A stretch of DNA of 64,000 nucleotides from Blepharisma stoltei (GCA_914767885.1 CAJZBQ010000052.1:590501-654500), one strand, 5' to 3'. Shown: positions 1-12,371, numbered from the stretch's first letter. Notes: a model not told the origin generated them from the sequence alone. Numbers and translations: made by a program.

Positions 1-3000
1 TTTGGACACGAGGAATAATTTTCCTATGCTCATCAATAATAAAAGTTCTCAAAAGCTGCAATAAGTGGAATTCATTATCATGGGTTTCTATTAATTCAAA
101 TATATGCACAATCACTTTTCCTGCGATTTCTGACCTTGTATGACCACTTAAAACTTGTGCTATCAGCTTGGTTACATTAAAAGAAATCCCAATTAAATCA
201 AGCAGTTTATGAATATGTGGAAAAAGAACTTTTTGGTTGCGCTTATTGTCCCAGCAGAAATGATAAAGAGTTGTAAGGGCATGTCTTAATAAATATCTTT
301 GAGATTCATCATGCTTAAGATAAAGAATATCGATCAAGATATTATAAACGCCACTTTGCATCAGTAAATTTTGGTATTTTACTCTTTTATAGTCATGCAT
401 AGTATCATTTTTAAATAGCTGAGAAAATTCTAAAGTTATTACTGTGGAGTCTTTTAAAGCTTCATTATACATATATTCTTTTCCTATGGATGGGCCAATA
501 AGGGCAGAAGATTTGATAGGAAAACTCCTCAATTGGTTGATAAATCCAGCTAGAGAGCTAGCAAGTAAATCTATTTCCAAATGGTTTTAGCAACCTAAGC
601 TAGTCTGACAACTGGAGAGTTTTCCTCTCAAATCTCCTGCGCTTATCGGGCTATCCATAGGATATAAGCATAGGAATATCACTTGCTTCGTGAGATTCCT
701 CTTGGCCTTGTGTTAGTGTCTTAATAGTCTCATTAAGCCTTCTTTTTCGCTGTAGCAGTTTTAAATAAAAATCTTTTGTATTTTCATCAGTTAAAAACTC
801 AACTTTAATCATTTCTTTTTTCAGTAATTTTCTGCTATTCAAGCCATTTAGAATCAGCTCAAGTGCCCTTTTCCTGATTTCTTTATTTTTTGATTTACTT
901 ACATCAAAAAGCAGCTCCAATAGATAAATGTCTAAATAATGCACAGATTTGCTGATATTAGTAATTGGCTGATATGAGAAGCTCTGTATGAACTTTTCAT
1001 CCATTTTATTGATAATTTCTATTTCTTGCTCTTTGCTGCGGTCTTCTACATCCCAATCCAGCAGTTTCAATGTATCTTCAAATCTCACCTTTAAATCCTC
1101 ATCTGTTAATTCCTCATTAGTATTCTTTTTTTCATTATATTCCCAAAACAGCCTCAATAAATTATATAACTGCAGATTTTCCCTTCTAACCACAAGCACT
1201 TGTAGCATGCTCAAAACTTCTTCGATGACTTGTATATGTTTTTTCTCTAGTGATGGGTTATAGTCATTAGATAAAGATTCCCTTACTTCTCTTGTCAACT
1301 GTGTACATCAGTGGCTTTCATCTCCTGATTTTTCAGTAATTAAAAAGCAGATAGGTTGCATTACAAATTCAATGAACTCATAGTCTTCGATTTCTAAATC
1401 AATCATAGATCTAGTGACTTTTATAAAGGAAACCACTAGTTTTAATTTTCGCCCAAGCTGCTCTTTATTTATTTTTACATCTCCTTCATAGCTTCAGAAG
1501 TTCTGGATAATTGCTTTGACTTGGTTCAAATTTTCGTGACGGTGCTCAAAGGTAGTTTCGTCAACCCTTTCAATTTTGTCATCTCAGCTAAAGCAGCGGG
1601 TTTTTTGTGATGTACAAGGTATATAAGGGTCGACATCAATATAAAGAACCCTACATAAGTTTGCATAGGCTGCTCGCACCTTGTCGTTTATATCAGCATT
1701 TTTGAGAGCTAGCTGGATATGAGAAAGGGAAGCATTAATGGTAGTTCCTGTATGCTGGATAGCCATTTTATATCTACCTAAGCAGATGCTTGCAATCAAG
1801 TCTATGGTTGCGGCAAGATAGCTAGCGTATTCATCAAGTTTACAAATATCTTCTAGGTAAAAAATAGCACTAGTAATTTCTTCGTCAATAAGCAAGCTTT
1901 GTTCATCTTTGGCTGTCCCAAAAGCACTTAGTCTTGGATTAGCTTTTAATATATCTTGAACTGTATGAGTTTTTATAGGAAAATCAAACTCAACACAAGG
2001 TCTTTTATTTACTATATGGAATCTTATAAGAGAAAAATGAGTTTCTGGATCAAGCAGGCATTTTCTAGCTAAAACTTGAAATTTTAAAACTCCAGCGCCT
2101 TTATTTTCACATAAGTACTTTAAGATTGTTAAATATAAGGTCTGTTCTTGAATATTATTAGGGGTTTCACTGATTGGTTCTAGATAATTAAACCACCTGC
2201 TGAACTTCTTTTCGTCTAATAAAGAAAATTCTGAAGTATAGCAAAATATTTCTCTGACTCCCCCCCCTTTAAATTGGAACAAAATATAGGTAAAATTTCC
2301 ACTTTTTTGGTTAATTAACCCCCCTTTAAATTGGAACAAAATTTAATTTTATAATAAAAAATTTTATATATATAAATCATAATTTTTATGTAAAAAGTTT
2401 TGATATAATTTAAATGTTTCTTCTTAACTAAAATTAAAAAATTTAGTTATATCCTGCTCTTGTTTAAAGAATATAGTATAAAGAAACATCTATTTAAATA
2501 AATTTATTATCCTTAATTGTAAATTTTTAAAAACATTTAATTTTTTTTGTTTTAAAAAATTTTATTTTTTTTGATAAAAATGATATTTTTTGTTTAAAGA
2601 GCTTTGATATAAATTCAATACGAATTCTTTACAAAAATTCAAAATTTACTTATCTCTTACTTTATTTTAAAGAATATAGTATAAATAAACATCTTATTTA
2701 ATTAAAATTACCACTTTGATTAATAAATTTTCTAAAATTGTTTTTTTTAATTTTTTTTATTATCAATAAAAATAATAATTTTTGTGTAAATAGTTTTGAT
2801 ACCAATTAATAGTAATTAATAATAAAATTTTAGTTATATATTGCTTTGTTTTAAAGGATGAAGAGTAAATAGCATTTTATTAAACAAATTTATTAATCTA
2901 ATTCGATAAATTTTTGAAATTTTTTTTTTTTTAAATTTTATATAAATTTTTTGTTTTTAAATTTTATAATGATTTTTTTTTTTAAAAACATTTTCTTAAC

Positions 3001-5475
3001 CCCCCCTTTAAATTGGAACAAAATTTTTAGTTCCAATTTAAAGGGGGGGGAGTGAGAATATTCCCAATGTCTTTATTGATATGTTTAGACAGCATAGCTA
3101 CTAGATGATGCTCGTATTTATCAAAATTTTGACAATTCCTTGAATTTCCTTTAATAGATTCATAAACAAGTCTGTAAATTCCATTTTGTACATGAATTAG
3201 ATATTTTGATGCAATATTATTATCGTCTTGATGTCCTGGACGGCTTCCTGCTCTTGTTCCAGTAGTGTCTAGCTTATTCTGAATCAGCTCTGCAATTGCC
3301 ATTAGTCCATCAATGACGCCCATTTCTCTCATGGAATTTTGCCTTTTATGAATATCTACTTCTGAGTCATTTTGGTGTATAATATGTTTTGATAAATTTT
3401 TGAGCATTGTGGTCATATTACTACAATTTGCTTTTAAAAAATTTTCTCTTTCTGGATTTTCTAATAAATAATCAGTGGTTATTGTATTATCGTCCATATA
3501 GTAATAAAAATCACACAAGTGAGGAATCATCAAAGAGAGCTTATAAACATGTGCTGTCTGATGCTCCGGGACATCTTCTATTAAAAACGCAATGGTCGCA
3601 TAATCTTTTTTCCCAGTTGCTAATCCTAGTTTATATTTAATACTTTTCTTTTTCCTCAAATATTGTTCTTCAATCATCTCATCCCTAACTTGGATAAATT
3701 TGTATTTTTCAGTCTGCAAAGATAAAATTGTACCAAACCTTATTTCAGTTTCTGCAGTTTCTGAATCAGGAATTAGCCTAAATAATGTCCCTTGTGCATA
3801 AGCATTAGAAGTAAGCTCTGCACAGTCAGCTGACTCTTTTAAGAAAAAGCCAGTCGCTAAATGCTTTATTCTAAACTGTTCTTCTCATTTTGCAGTTCCC
3901 CCAACAAAACTGGATACTCTTTGCAGCTCTCATAAAGAATTACTGGATTTATTTTTCTTTTCTAAATAAGCTTCAGGGACTCCTGCATCTCCTATGATTT
4001 GTGTTTCGTTAACTGATAAATATCCTTGTGAAATTCTATGGTAAATTCTAAACGAATCTCCAGTCGTCACAAAATTAGATGCTTCACTTGACAAATTAAA
4101 CGCCATGTATCTTCTAGGCTTTCACTCAGTCTGTTTCCCGCTTGCATTTACTTCTAATTTCCTGTCTGAAAGCGCAGATGCACTTTCATAGCAATGCAAG
4201 AAATACTGAGATTTTTCTGATAATGATTGAAATGATATAGTCCTTTGGCGTTATTTCTGACCGGCTCCCACGAGCCAAAAATCGTTTCCACGTGGAATTT
4301 CTGGATTTTCACGCGTGAAATCCATCTTTGGCTCGTGGGAGCCGATCAGAAATTTAAGCAACTGATCATATAGAATCCCCATAAGAAATCATTTCTCCAT
4401 CTCATTACATTACATTAGTAAGACAGGCACGTGCCTTTAATTTTAACGCAATTACCGAAGATCCCTTGTGGGATTCTACCGCTTTGCGACCTTCCTTCCG
4501 TCGGGCCTCCTCCTTGTCTCTTGTAAAAGACTCCAGTGTTGAGTGGGCAGTCTACGGGTTTGTGCGGCCTCCTGAGGCTGAAAGAATACGAAGTTAGCAT
4601 TCCGAAATTCCAAAAAATGGAATTTCTGGTAGCCTATCGGCAAAAGGGTAAAGTCCAGATCCTGGGACGTAACGCCCAGTTTCACGCTAGGCAGTTGCCC
4701 GATTGGTCTAGGTATTACCTGTAGACCTTGCTGGTCTTGCCTTTTCCAAATCTGAACCCTCCTTTCCTTCGAGGTAAAAACCAGCCTCAAAATCGGACTT
4801 GGGCTAGGCTCTGCTACCTGCAGAATTGGTTACCATAGCATTGCTGTCCATTTTGGGCTAGAAAAACCTTGCCGGATATAATTAAAATATGAGTCGAGGA
4901 TGTATGGCCGTGAGGCCATACCTAGACGAAGACGCCATATTTTAATTATCCATTTCTCCATCTCGCCTTAGCTTATTAACTGGGACAATTTCAAATCATG
5001 TATGCTCGCTTCCTTCATTTTCAATTGTTACTTGTAAACAGCCTGGCTCCAAAGCAATACTTTTGGCATTCACGTTAATAAAACCCATGCTGTGCAGATG
5101 CCGAAGCTGAATTCTTTCACCATAAGTCAAGGCTTTCCCAAGCGTCATTTTAAGCTCAGAATCTGCTTTTTCAGTAGTCACTTCATTTACTCTTCGTGCA
5201 TTTTCTACACGAAATAAGCATGATCTTGCTAATGAATTTGCATTTTTTTCGCTTTCTGAGTCTCGTGGGATCACAACGAGGGTTTGTGAAATGACTCCAT
5301 CAGCAGACAGAAATCCACTGTAGACTCCATTGTTGTTAGATTTGAACATAAGCACTATTACATCTCCAACTTTCATATAGCCGGATTTATCTGTACGTGT
5401 TTTTTCTTTGGCTCTGGCAGAGGCTTCTTGGATTTCTCTGCTTATTGATCTTGGCTTGTCTTTAGAAGAAAACAT
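1..5475 (-). CDS. IP3 receptor/ryanodine-family calcium channel, N-terminal part (C-terminus outside window)
   Basis: An intracellular Ca2+-release channel of the inositol trisphosphate receptor family, expected in ER-type Ca2+ stores. Translation starts at 5475 (MFSSKDKP). The N-terminus (about 5475-4965) resembles the IP3R suppressor/beta-trefoil (GDVIVLMFKS, YGERIQLRHLHSMG). A MIR-type region follows (4250-3720: RRYMAFNLSSEASNF, GDSFRIYHR). RIH-type helical regions come next (RQNSMREMGVIDGL near 3330; DKVRAAYANLCRVLYIDVDP near 1650). Several in-frame TGA codons read as Trp (for example at 1586 and 1500). The coding sequence is cut by five insertions (489-664, 2258-3052, 4251-4357, 4404-4950 and their flanks). 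The frame resumes after each except the 4251-4357 junction, where simple TA-to-TA removal would leave an in-frame TAA, so that junction is unresolved. The pore region is not in the window, so IP3R versus another RIH-domain family member rests on the N-terminal half. Confidence 0.85.
489..664. other. Hairpin IES in IP3R-like gene
   Basis: The two halves form an imperfect inverted repeat of about 60 bp (around 485-540 against 610-664, core GGAAAACTCC/GGAGAGTTTTCC). Removing 489-664 and keeping the TA at 487-488 joins L-I to G-K-E-Y-M-Y in frame. Other TA pairs leave a TAG. Confidence 0.65.
2258..3052. mobile_element. Family T MITE-like IES in IP3R-like gene
   Basis: 795 bp, ends CTCCCCCCCC...GGGGGGGGAG with terminal motif CTTTAAATTGGAACAAAAT. 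It is flanked by a 3-bp duplication TGA (2255-2257, 3053-3055). The left end carries the motif twice in direct orientation (2258 and 2316). The right end carries it as a hairpin (2999-3052). The interior is very AT-rich with no ORF. Removing the element plus one TGA joins N-I-L to R-E-I-F-C-Y in frame, with no TA at the junction. Confidence 0.85.
4251..4357. repeat. Hairpin IES in IP3R-like gene
   Basis: Near-perfect inverted repeat: 4251-4280 (CCGGCTCCCACGAGCC) pairs with 4327-4357 (GGCTCGTGGGAGCCGATC). The middle is also palindromic (CCACGTGG). It lies between two IP3R coding blocks, so it is presumably eliminated. The exact cut is unresolved because a TA/TA excision leaves TAA. Confidence 0.65.
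4404..4950 (-). mobile_element. SINE-like retroelement, family A, inside IP3R-like exon
   Basis: 547 bp, flanked by a 14-bp perfect duplication CATTTCTCCATCTC (4390-4403, 4951-4964). The left edge is a short tandem tail (ATTACATTACATTA), so the element reads on the minus strand with its 3' tail at 4404. It is more GC-rich than its surroundings and has no long ORF. It shares its 5' half with 5772-6287 (GGACTYGGGCTAGGCTC, GCCGATATAATTAAA). Removal of the element plus one duplication copy joins R-R-D-G-E-M to I-S-Y-G-D in frame. The duplication contains no TA. Confidence 0.85.
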
Positions 5476-5567
5476 TTTTGTTTTAAATTAAGATGAAACT
5501 GATTAATTATAGAAAATTAAAATTGGCTATATAGAGTTGGACTATTGTGAAGATTTTTTGTTAATTA

Positions 5568-7015
5568 TTACCAATGCTCATAATTACAAGTGCACAGACT
5601 TGCTATTTGAAGACAGTCGATACAATACATGTTCCCACACCCGTCACACTTTGCAAGCTTACCTTTGATAGTTTTGAACTCCAATGCACAAAATGGGCAT
5701 CATTTGCCATTTCTGCTGTTAAACATGGGAGCGTTTCTAAAGCATCTGCATTCATTAATTTTTCTTTCACAGAAACTTGATTAATTTAGGGTTTTGTTTG
5801 AGGTCCACTGGCTTCCCTCCTTGCTTCGGGTTCCTCCTCCATCGCTGCATCGTGCAACACCTCAGCTTCACCACTGAATAGCCCCTCGGCTTCGGGTGTT
5901 CAGATTTCGACTCCTGTCATTAGAGCTCTCGGGTCTGAGATTGGTTGCCTGCACAAAATTTCCAAAATATGAAATTTAAAGCAGATTCTCCGCAAAAAGG
6001 AAAAGCTTGAGGACCAGGGCGTAACTCCTGTTTTACGCTGGAGAATAATCGAATGGCCTAGAAGGCATTGCAGGGCTTCCCCTTTCCAACTCCAAGCCTC
6101 TCCTTCCCCACACAAGGTAAAATTTAATCTGAAAAAGGACTCGGGCTAGGCTCCATATGCTTGCAGAATTGCTTACCTAGATTTCTGTCCATACTGGTTT
6201 GTCATACATTGCCGATATAATTAAATATGTGCTTGAGGCTGCACTACCGGAATCCATACCCTAACCAAGATATCATATTTAATTATGATTTTTCTCTCAC
6301 AATTTATACAAAATTCAAGTTTGCATTTTGTGCAGTTAACTCTGTCACGATTAGAAACCCCATAAAGTTCGCCGCATTTTGGGCATGGAACAAATTGTCC
6401 ATAAATTCCACTTGAAATCAGTTGTTGAGTTGAGTATTCTTCAAAGTGTCTTTTAAGTTCAGGAGATAAAAATTCCATATCAATCATTTGAATTTCAGAT
6501 TCACAGGATTCTAATGGGCATTTTATTGGAAACATTTTGCTCGATATACAATTTTGCAGGTGTCCTTCTAAGCATACCGAATGAAACATATGATCACACT
6601 TTTCTAGCAATTTCAGCTGCTCTCCATTTATTTTATGACTGCAAATCGAGCAAGTTAATTCAATTTCTTCAATCTTCTCTTCTATTGGGAGCTCAAAAAT
6701 AGGAGGACTTATTGGATCTTTTATCTCATTTTTTTTCAATTCGCCCTTGAGAAGGATATATGCTTCTCCTAGTAGTCCTTCATATAGTTTTAATTCGATT
6801 TTTTTTTGTAATTCTTCATTTATGCTTTTGAGGTTTATAGATTCATAAAATTCGTCTAAAAATTTAATGATGACATTAAGTGATAGCTTTGTCTTGCATT
6901 GGATTAGCCCTGCAATGTAAAATCCTATTGGTGGGATTTTACGGCCTAAAAATTTTATTGCTTCTAAGTCTTTTTCGGGATTTTCCTGATCTAAACTTAT
7001 ACTTTCAATATTCAT
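5568..7015 (-). CDS. RBR-type (RING-IBR-RING) E3 ubiquitin ligase
   Basis: Predicted RBR ubiquitin ligase, which moves ubiquitin from an E2 through a RING2 cysteine. It starts at 7015 (MNIESISLDQ) with an unassigned N-terminal helical part of about 115 residues. RING1 follows (CSICSHKI...KCDHMFHSVCLEGH...CPLESC), then IBR (VPCPKCGELYGV...CTKCKLEFCINCERKI). After removal of a SINE-like insertion (5772-6287) the frame runs on as NECRCFRN and RING2 (WCPFCALEFKTIKG...CDGCGNMYCIDC), where the W is a TGA. The stop is TAA at 5568. The RING2 catalytic Cys is probably in CDGCGNM, by comparison with the family. The C-terminal half would be missed without recognising the insertion and the UGA=Trp code. 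It is tandem with the IP3R-like gene, 92 bp apart. Confidence 0.85.
5772..6287 (-). mobile_element. SINE-like retroelement, family A, inside RBR ligase exon
   Basis: 516 bp between imperfect 14-bp duplications ATTTTTCTYTCACA (5758-5771, 6288-6301). It shares several blocks with 4404-4950, including the GGGCTAGGCTC stretch, TGCAGAATTG and GCCGATATAATTAAATATG near its 5' end. No convincing ORF. Removal restores C-E-R-K-I-N-E-C-R-C. Confidence 0.8.
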
Positions 7016-8177
7016 TTATTAAGATTAAAATATTAAAAATCTTAAAACTATACTAGGAACAATTTTAATAACAAAAAATCTAATCGATTGAAATAATCTT
7101 TATTTATTATTCATATTCAAGCAAATTTTCTTTAATTAAATATATAATAATAAATATTATTTTAAATATAAACTATTAGGAAACTACCATTGCAAGCTCT
7201 TATTTGATATTTCAAGTTCAAAATCACAGTTTTAATCATCTGATCTTTTTCTTAATATTCCTTTAAACATTTTTTATGATTATGTATCATTATACACCTG
7301 GAGCATTTTTATGGATCACTTAAGCCTCCATCTCACTTGGCAAGTGAAGACTCAGCAAATCTGCGATATCTTGTAGATTTGCCAAATTGAGAGGCAGTTC
7401 TTCAACAGGAAATAGCTAAGCAAGCTTTCCTTTTACCAAGTGGAGTTGGAGGCTTAAGCGATTCATTAAGATGCTCAAATTGTAGAATCTCCTATAAATT
7501 GAAAGCGCTATATATTATCCCAAAGGAGAATAAGCAATATAGCTCAGCAAAAAATAGTATCTATATGTTTTAGCGGCAATGAATTCTTTTTTTATATCTT
7601 ATAAAATTATCTGTGAGCTAGAAAAGCTTGCTAAATATTTTTCACATGGCGAAAAACAAGCCGCTTCCTGTTTTTTACGCATCCAATTTTTTAAAGTTTT
7701 ATAATTCCAATTAAGAAAGAAAAATAATAAAAGGGTTTATTATGAGCAATGGTATTCATTGATTTCTAGGAAAAGTGATTATTTTCTTAATTTCTTCACA
7801 TTCAACCTAGCAAGCTCGATAATATAATTTTTCACATCTGAAAATGCTGCGCAGTTTGCCTTTGAACAATCGTAATACTTTTCGGATATATTCATATATG
7901 ATTTGGCCTAATCAACACCAACAATATATTTTTTTTTCTAATATAACTTGCCTTCATTTATTTTAATATTATGATAGATAATAAAAAACTTTATCCCCAA
8001 GCAAGTCTGCAGACACAAATTGAAAAATAACTTGCATTAAGCCTATATTTTAAATAATTTTCCCTATTATTTAACTTTATCCTACAATTAGAATTAACAA
8101 AATGAATATATTGATATCTTGTTTGAATAACTAATTGCAAGCCTAGTTCCGTCTTCACTCCATGACCTAAATAGAAT
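7016..8177. other. AT-rich intergenic region with one hairpin element
   Basis: No supported gene. About 7300-7470 holds an inverted repeat (CTTAAGCCTCCA near 7319 against TGGAGGCTTAAG near 7447, with CACTTGG/CCAAGTG inside and GAGCAT/ATGCTC outside), like the hairpin IESs found in genes here. The rest is AT-rich without recognisable features. Confidence 0.5.
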
Positions 8178-9512
8178 TTACATATCGCAGATCGAAGCTT
8201 GAAAATGAAGTGACCTCATTTTAGAAGGAGGATCCACAGATCATATAAAAACAACTCCATCTTCGCTGCCACTCGCAAAATAATCGCCATCGCTTCTATG
8301 AGAAATCTTGGTAATTTGGCTACTGTGAGCTTTAAACGAAGGCCCTGAAGATTTTTTAACTGGATTCCAAAATTCCAGCTCTCCTTGTGAGGTTCCTGCA
8401 ATAAATAAAGGCTGGCAAGGATTTCATTCAAAGGCAGACACACTTTTTTTCATCCACCAAGGCCCGTCTTGGTCATAGAACCCTAAGTTTTCATCAGTGA
8501 TCATTGCTAGTAGCCTCCCTTCTGAGTCCATCCTAATTTTCTTCACGCTAACTTCTTGTCCTATATAAAATTTTTATATCATAAAATAATTTTATTAAAA
8601 ATTTATTTATCACTGAGCAGAATAAGAAAATTGCACAAAGTTCTCGCAACATTTTCACCAATCTTCCATATAAAAATCCCTTCAGAAGTTGCTACTATAA
8701 ATTCATCATCTCCTTTTCACTTGACATCAGAAACTTCTGTATTTCTATGGTCAAAAATTTGTTTAAGCGACCCTTGGGTATCCCACAGCCTAATCGAATC
8801 TTTAGAAAACGTCAATAAATGATACCCGCTTGGATCCCACTCTAAGCCTACAATTTCGGACTCGTGGAATAAAGTTCCTATCAGTTCCCATCTATTTCCC
8901 CACATTCTTACATACCCATCCTTTGCCAGTGATGCAATACCCTTATGTCTGTTTATTGCAATGGCAGTGACCTCAAACATCTGAGCAGACCCAGAAATGT
9001 GTGGAAGAATGCTAATTGTTTCTCAATCCGACAGCTCCAAGCCAATTCTCCACAAACGAGCTGTTCCATCATAAGATCTGAATACAAATTACCCTGACAA
9101 AATCCACGATTTCTCATACGAAATATAAGCAACTTTTCCAGAGTGACCTTCAAGTGTTACTACATCAGGGTCTTCGTCGTCTGCGAATCCATTGGAGTTA
9201 TCAACTATTGATCGTGGCGTTGTTTGGTACCCACATGTATGTGAATGTAAGAGCCGAAATTCGCCCCGACAGCGCTGGAAGCCTTGATGGAGAGCGACCT
9301 TATATAAATTTTACTTCTTCAAGTATATGTGAGTCCAGTTCTTCCATAAGCAACGCTTTCTGCAGATAATTAATCAGAGCGCCAGGAGGGACTTGACAAT
9401 CTTTAAGCTTGGATTCTTGTTCTAAGATGAAGGCAGCATGATTTAGACCACGTTCTCGGAGATAGTGGAGGATTAAAAGGTTTATGTCTTCACTGTTAAT
9501 ATAAATTGACAT
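8178..9512 (-). CDS. TBL1-like protein: LisH domain plus WD40 repeats
   Basis: Similar to TBL1/TBL1XR1, a WD40 subunit of HDAC-type co-repressor complexes in the nucleus. It starts at 9512 (MSIYINSEDINLLILHYL), where a LisH motif continues into VPPGALINYLQKA as in TBL1. A 16-nt intron (9299-9314) and a 15-nt intron (9078-9092) are followed by WD repeats (VTLEGHSGKV, SYDGTARLWRIG, LAKDGYVRMWG, GLEWDPSGYHLLTFSKDSIR, FASGSEDGVVFIW). A 44-bp TA-bounded IES (8566-8609) separates the last repeats. Removing the three pieces gives 419 codons plus TAA at 8178, with TGA used for Trp at least four times. The linker just after the first intron (about 9160-9298) is weakly conserved and its reading is less certain. 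Confidence 0.85.
8566..8609. other. 44-bp TA-bounded IES in TBL1-like gene
   Basis: AT-only segment between TA at 8564-8565 and TA at 8608-8609. As it stands it introduces TAA into the WD40 frame. Removal joins L-L-S-D-I to G-Q-E-V-S-V in frame. Confidence 0.7.
9078..9092 (-). other. 15-nt spliceosomal intron
   Basis: On the minus strand GTAATTTGTATTCAG. It contains a frame-breaking TAA. Removal joins I-L-S-G to S-Y-D-G-T-A-R-L-W, a standard WD40 blade. Confidence 0.9.
9299..9314 (-). other. 16-nt intron
   Basis: On the minus strand GTAAAATTTATATAAG, following H-I-L-E-E. Removing it gives a TBL1-like gene length divisible by three. Confidence 0.65.
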
Positions 9513-9610
9513 AGGTTTAACTAATTTTATTAGCCTTTACCGCTAGATATGGAGTTAAAAGTGAAATTAAATATTTTTGGTATGAATTTAGGAATAATGA
9601 ATTTTATTGA

Positions 9611-12343
9611 TTATAAAGAAATAAATAGCCGTAGGTGAAGCAAGACTTCAGAAATCAGACCTTTTTCTGGCACAAAAATCTCTGCATTTGAGAGAGAATA
9701 GTATAAGCTTTTGCCTAATTGATATTGTGTAAAAAATCCTTCTATTGTAATAAATAGTGGCTCAACCCATATTGCGCAAATTCCAAATAGCAGGATAGTA
9801 ATAATTAAAGCAGCACCTCCGATAATTTCCCATCTTTCTATTTTCAAAGCCTTTGTAATTGCGATATAAAAAAATCCTAGCCCAACAAAACATGCTATAT
9901 AGCTTTTAATGCAAACGCTATATACTATCAATATCCCGCAATAGCAAAATAATGCAGAATAGAACTCGAAATTCATTTTCTCTTCCATAATATATCTATA
10001 AAAAGACACACCCATCATCCAAAATCTCTATATATATTCATAGAATGGCTGAAGACGAGCCATCGTCTAGTTAGTGATAGGTCTTTATGATCAAGCGCAA
10101 TCCGACCCCCTCTTCAATCAATACCAAACTATCTAGTCATGATAATAAGAAATATAAGAGATATTGTATTACTTTTTATTTTAAGCTATTAAAGCACGAT
10201 TTATAACATGCTTATTATAAATATATTTAATACTTTATTTTATATTTTTCTCTTTTTGCCTTTAGCTCCCAGCGCAGTGGGTACCAATATGAAGGGCAAT
10301 TTACTTGCCTAAGTTGCTATTGGTTGATTCTTTGCCAGGTGACTGCAAAAAAGCAGATAATAGAAAAAATCAATATTAGACCAAAAGGGCGAGCTCTATA
10401 GAAAACCTGGGGTATGACAAGGCATTTTGCATATATGATTTACCACATAGCACACCTGTATAACGGGGGATCCAGGAAGAAGGACTTTAAATACCTATCA
10501 TAATAGTATAATATAGCAAGATCCCTATATAAAACGCAAGATAGACGCTTTGAGCCATTATCGATAGCCTCAATCCAAATAAAAATACAATTGAGTTTCT
10601 CATAATTTTATCAGTTGTGCTTTCTGATCCTGAATAATCTAAAGGTATATGATTACAATACACTATTGCCAGATTATAAACCAAGCTAACCAGTCACGAA
10701 CTTTCGTCTTCAACCAATAAAATCAAAATAATATTCAGCAGATACCTTGTAAAAAAGCTTAAAACATACTCAATTCACGTTTGTGAAGGGCTGTTTTCAT
10801 CTTTCGCTAAAGGATTGCTTAAAGGGAATAAGTTAGATGAATATAAATTGAAAACTGCCACAACTGCTAGCAAGGTCCTTACAATTGTGCTTAAAAAGGG
10901 CCATACGATAGTATCAGGAAAAAATGAAATTATTTGTGGAGAAAATGTATCTTCAATATTATTCAAAAATGAAGACACTATGACTTGGAAAAGGAGTATA
11001 GCTGTATATAAAGCCCTATCAGGAAAAAATGAGTTTGTACGAGGCAAAAATGATGTCCCAATTGATATTCCTGCATATCCATATATAACTAAGCACCAAA
11101 CTCTCTGTTTAAAACCGAAAAATGATAAAAATATATAAAATATCATCAATCCTAAAACAAGCATATCTTTTGTGCACCAATTTCTATATCCACCAGGATT
11201 TTGGGCTATTTTGTCATTTATTAGCACAAAATTTAAATAATCTCTTTTAAATTCTTCATACTCGCCAAAATAATTCACATATACTAAAACTGGTAATAAA
11301 ACTGATATTAATGCTCCATTAAAAATATAGCCTACTAGCCTAAAGTCAACTTTTCTATCCATTGACTCATAATCATCTTTATATAGAAACGCTCTGTCAC
11401 CTGCTAAATATAGGTATGCAAGGATTATCCCTGAATAAAGTAAAACAAAAACACACCAAAATGGCTGCAAACGTAAAGGCATTTTTGGGTGCAGCTTAAG
11501 ACCAATAAGATAGCCTATATAAGCAATTCCAATATAAAATGGCAACTGAACAAGAGGAAAAGGGCAGCAAAAACTGAGGATATATGAAACCCATGATATA
11601 AAAATTGCTGTAAAGGCTTTTACTCCTATATTATGCTCTATATTAAAAGTCTCTATTTCTGGCTCCATGTCAGAATATTTCAAAAATATTAAAATACTGT
11701 GTAAGAACATCGCCCAAGACAAGCAGCATGCAATTAATAAAATGCTGCTTATCAGCCCAGAGCCTGTGTTTTCATATAAAATAGTCCCTCCCATATATAA
11801 CAAAAACGCGAAAAATAAGCTGCTTAAGCATAAACTGACTGCCGATCTGTTAGAATAGCAAGTAGACATGGTTCCTGCAAAAAGACCTAAAATAGCATAT
11901 GAGCCAATTCCATAAAAAATTGATAAAACAGGTATGATTCCAAACAAATAGTAAGTATCATCTCCTTGGGTTTCTGGGTTATAAATAGTATGGGATTTTC
12001 CCATGGATGGCACTATTTTGGACTTGATTTTCCCACTGAAAAATTTTTTGGTTTGACCAAACCATATGGTACTAGTCGAACCAAAAAAATTTTTCCAGTG
12101 GGAAAATCAATGCCAAAACAGCGCCATCCCAGAGTAAATTGCAATATCTGCTTCTTCAGCTCTTTTCACTAGAGATTCCCAGATTTCCATTGCTTTGCTA
12201 ATCGTGAGTTCTCCACTTTGGACCAGTGATTTCATGTCATTTACGCCTAAAATCAATTTGACATCTCCTTTATAATAAAAATCCTCATGGCTGTGAGTTA
12301 TACTCAAAGCTAGAAATCCTAAAAGCAGAGAGATTGGTACCAT
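9611..12343 (-). CDS. Polytopic membrane protein with signal peptide, function unknown
   Basis: Not recognised. It starts at 12343 with a cleavable-type signal (MVPISLLLGFLALSITHSHE). A short extracytoplasmic segment of about 55 residues follows, then more than ten hydrophobic helices across 12000-9611 (for example YYLFGIIPVLSIFYG, SSLFFAFLLYMGGTILY, CVFVLLYSGIILAYLYL, DMLVLGLMIFYIFLSFFG). Two insertions split it. A hairpin at 12005-12127 joins IAIYSGM to GKSHTIYNPE in frame on removal. A second, about 10025-10485, separates YYTIMIGI from the last helices (EKMNFEFYSALFCY). TGA is Trp at 10773. It could be a transporter or receptor core. No catalytic motif was seen. Confidence 0.6.
10025..10485. 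other. Probable IES in membrane-protein gene (boundaries approximate)
   Basis: A stretch of about 460 bp without coding potential between two parts of a membrane protein frame. One frame-compatible TA pair is near 10481 (ATTTAA side) and 10004 (ATAGATA side), joining T-I-M-I-G-I to Y-I-M-E-E-K. No terminal repeats were recognised. Confidence 0.45.
12005..12127. repeat. Family P hairpin IES in membrane-protein gene
   Basis: An almost complete palindrome: GGATGGC...TTTTGG..TTGATTTTCCCACTG on the left pairs with CAGTGGGAAAATCAA..CCAAAAC.GCGCCATCC on the right, with CCATATGG near the centre. It is flanked by a 4-bp repeat CCAT (12001-12004, 12124-12127). Removing one repeat plus the insert restores Y-S-G-M-G-K-S-H. 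There is no TA at the junction. A related copy lies at 32693-32847. Confidence 0.75.
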
Positions 12344-12371
12344 TTTTAATTATAAAGATTATCGTCATTAA

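Noticed and set aside
1299-1600. Genes broken by TGA stops read as pseudogenes
   Set aside because: TGA recurs at Trp positions in nearly every conserved gene in the window, so it is a code change, not decay.
4415-4790. Overlapping ORFs inside the insertion at 4404-4950 as a gene
   Set aside because: They lie within a SINE-like element bounded by a 14-bp duplication, show no domain, and the element interrupts a conserved gene.
10040-10120. Possible tRNA gene in the insertion near 10050
   Set aside because: No acceptor pairing or TTC-box with the right spacing could be found.
12107-12343. Separate 78-residue secreted protein
   Set aside because: It is the signal-peptide exon of the membrane protein; removing the hairpin 12005-12127 joins the frames.
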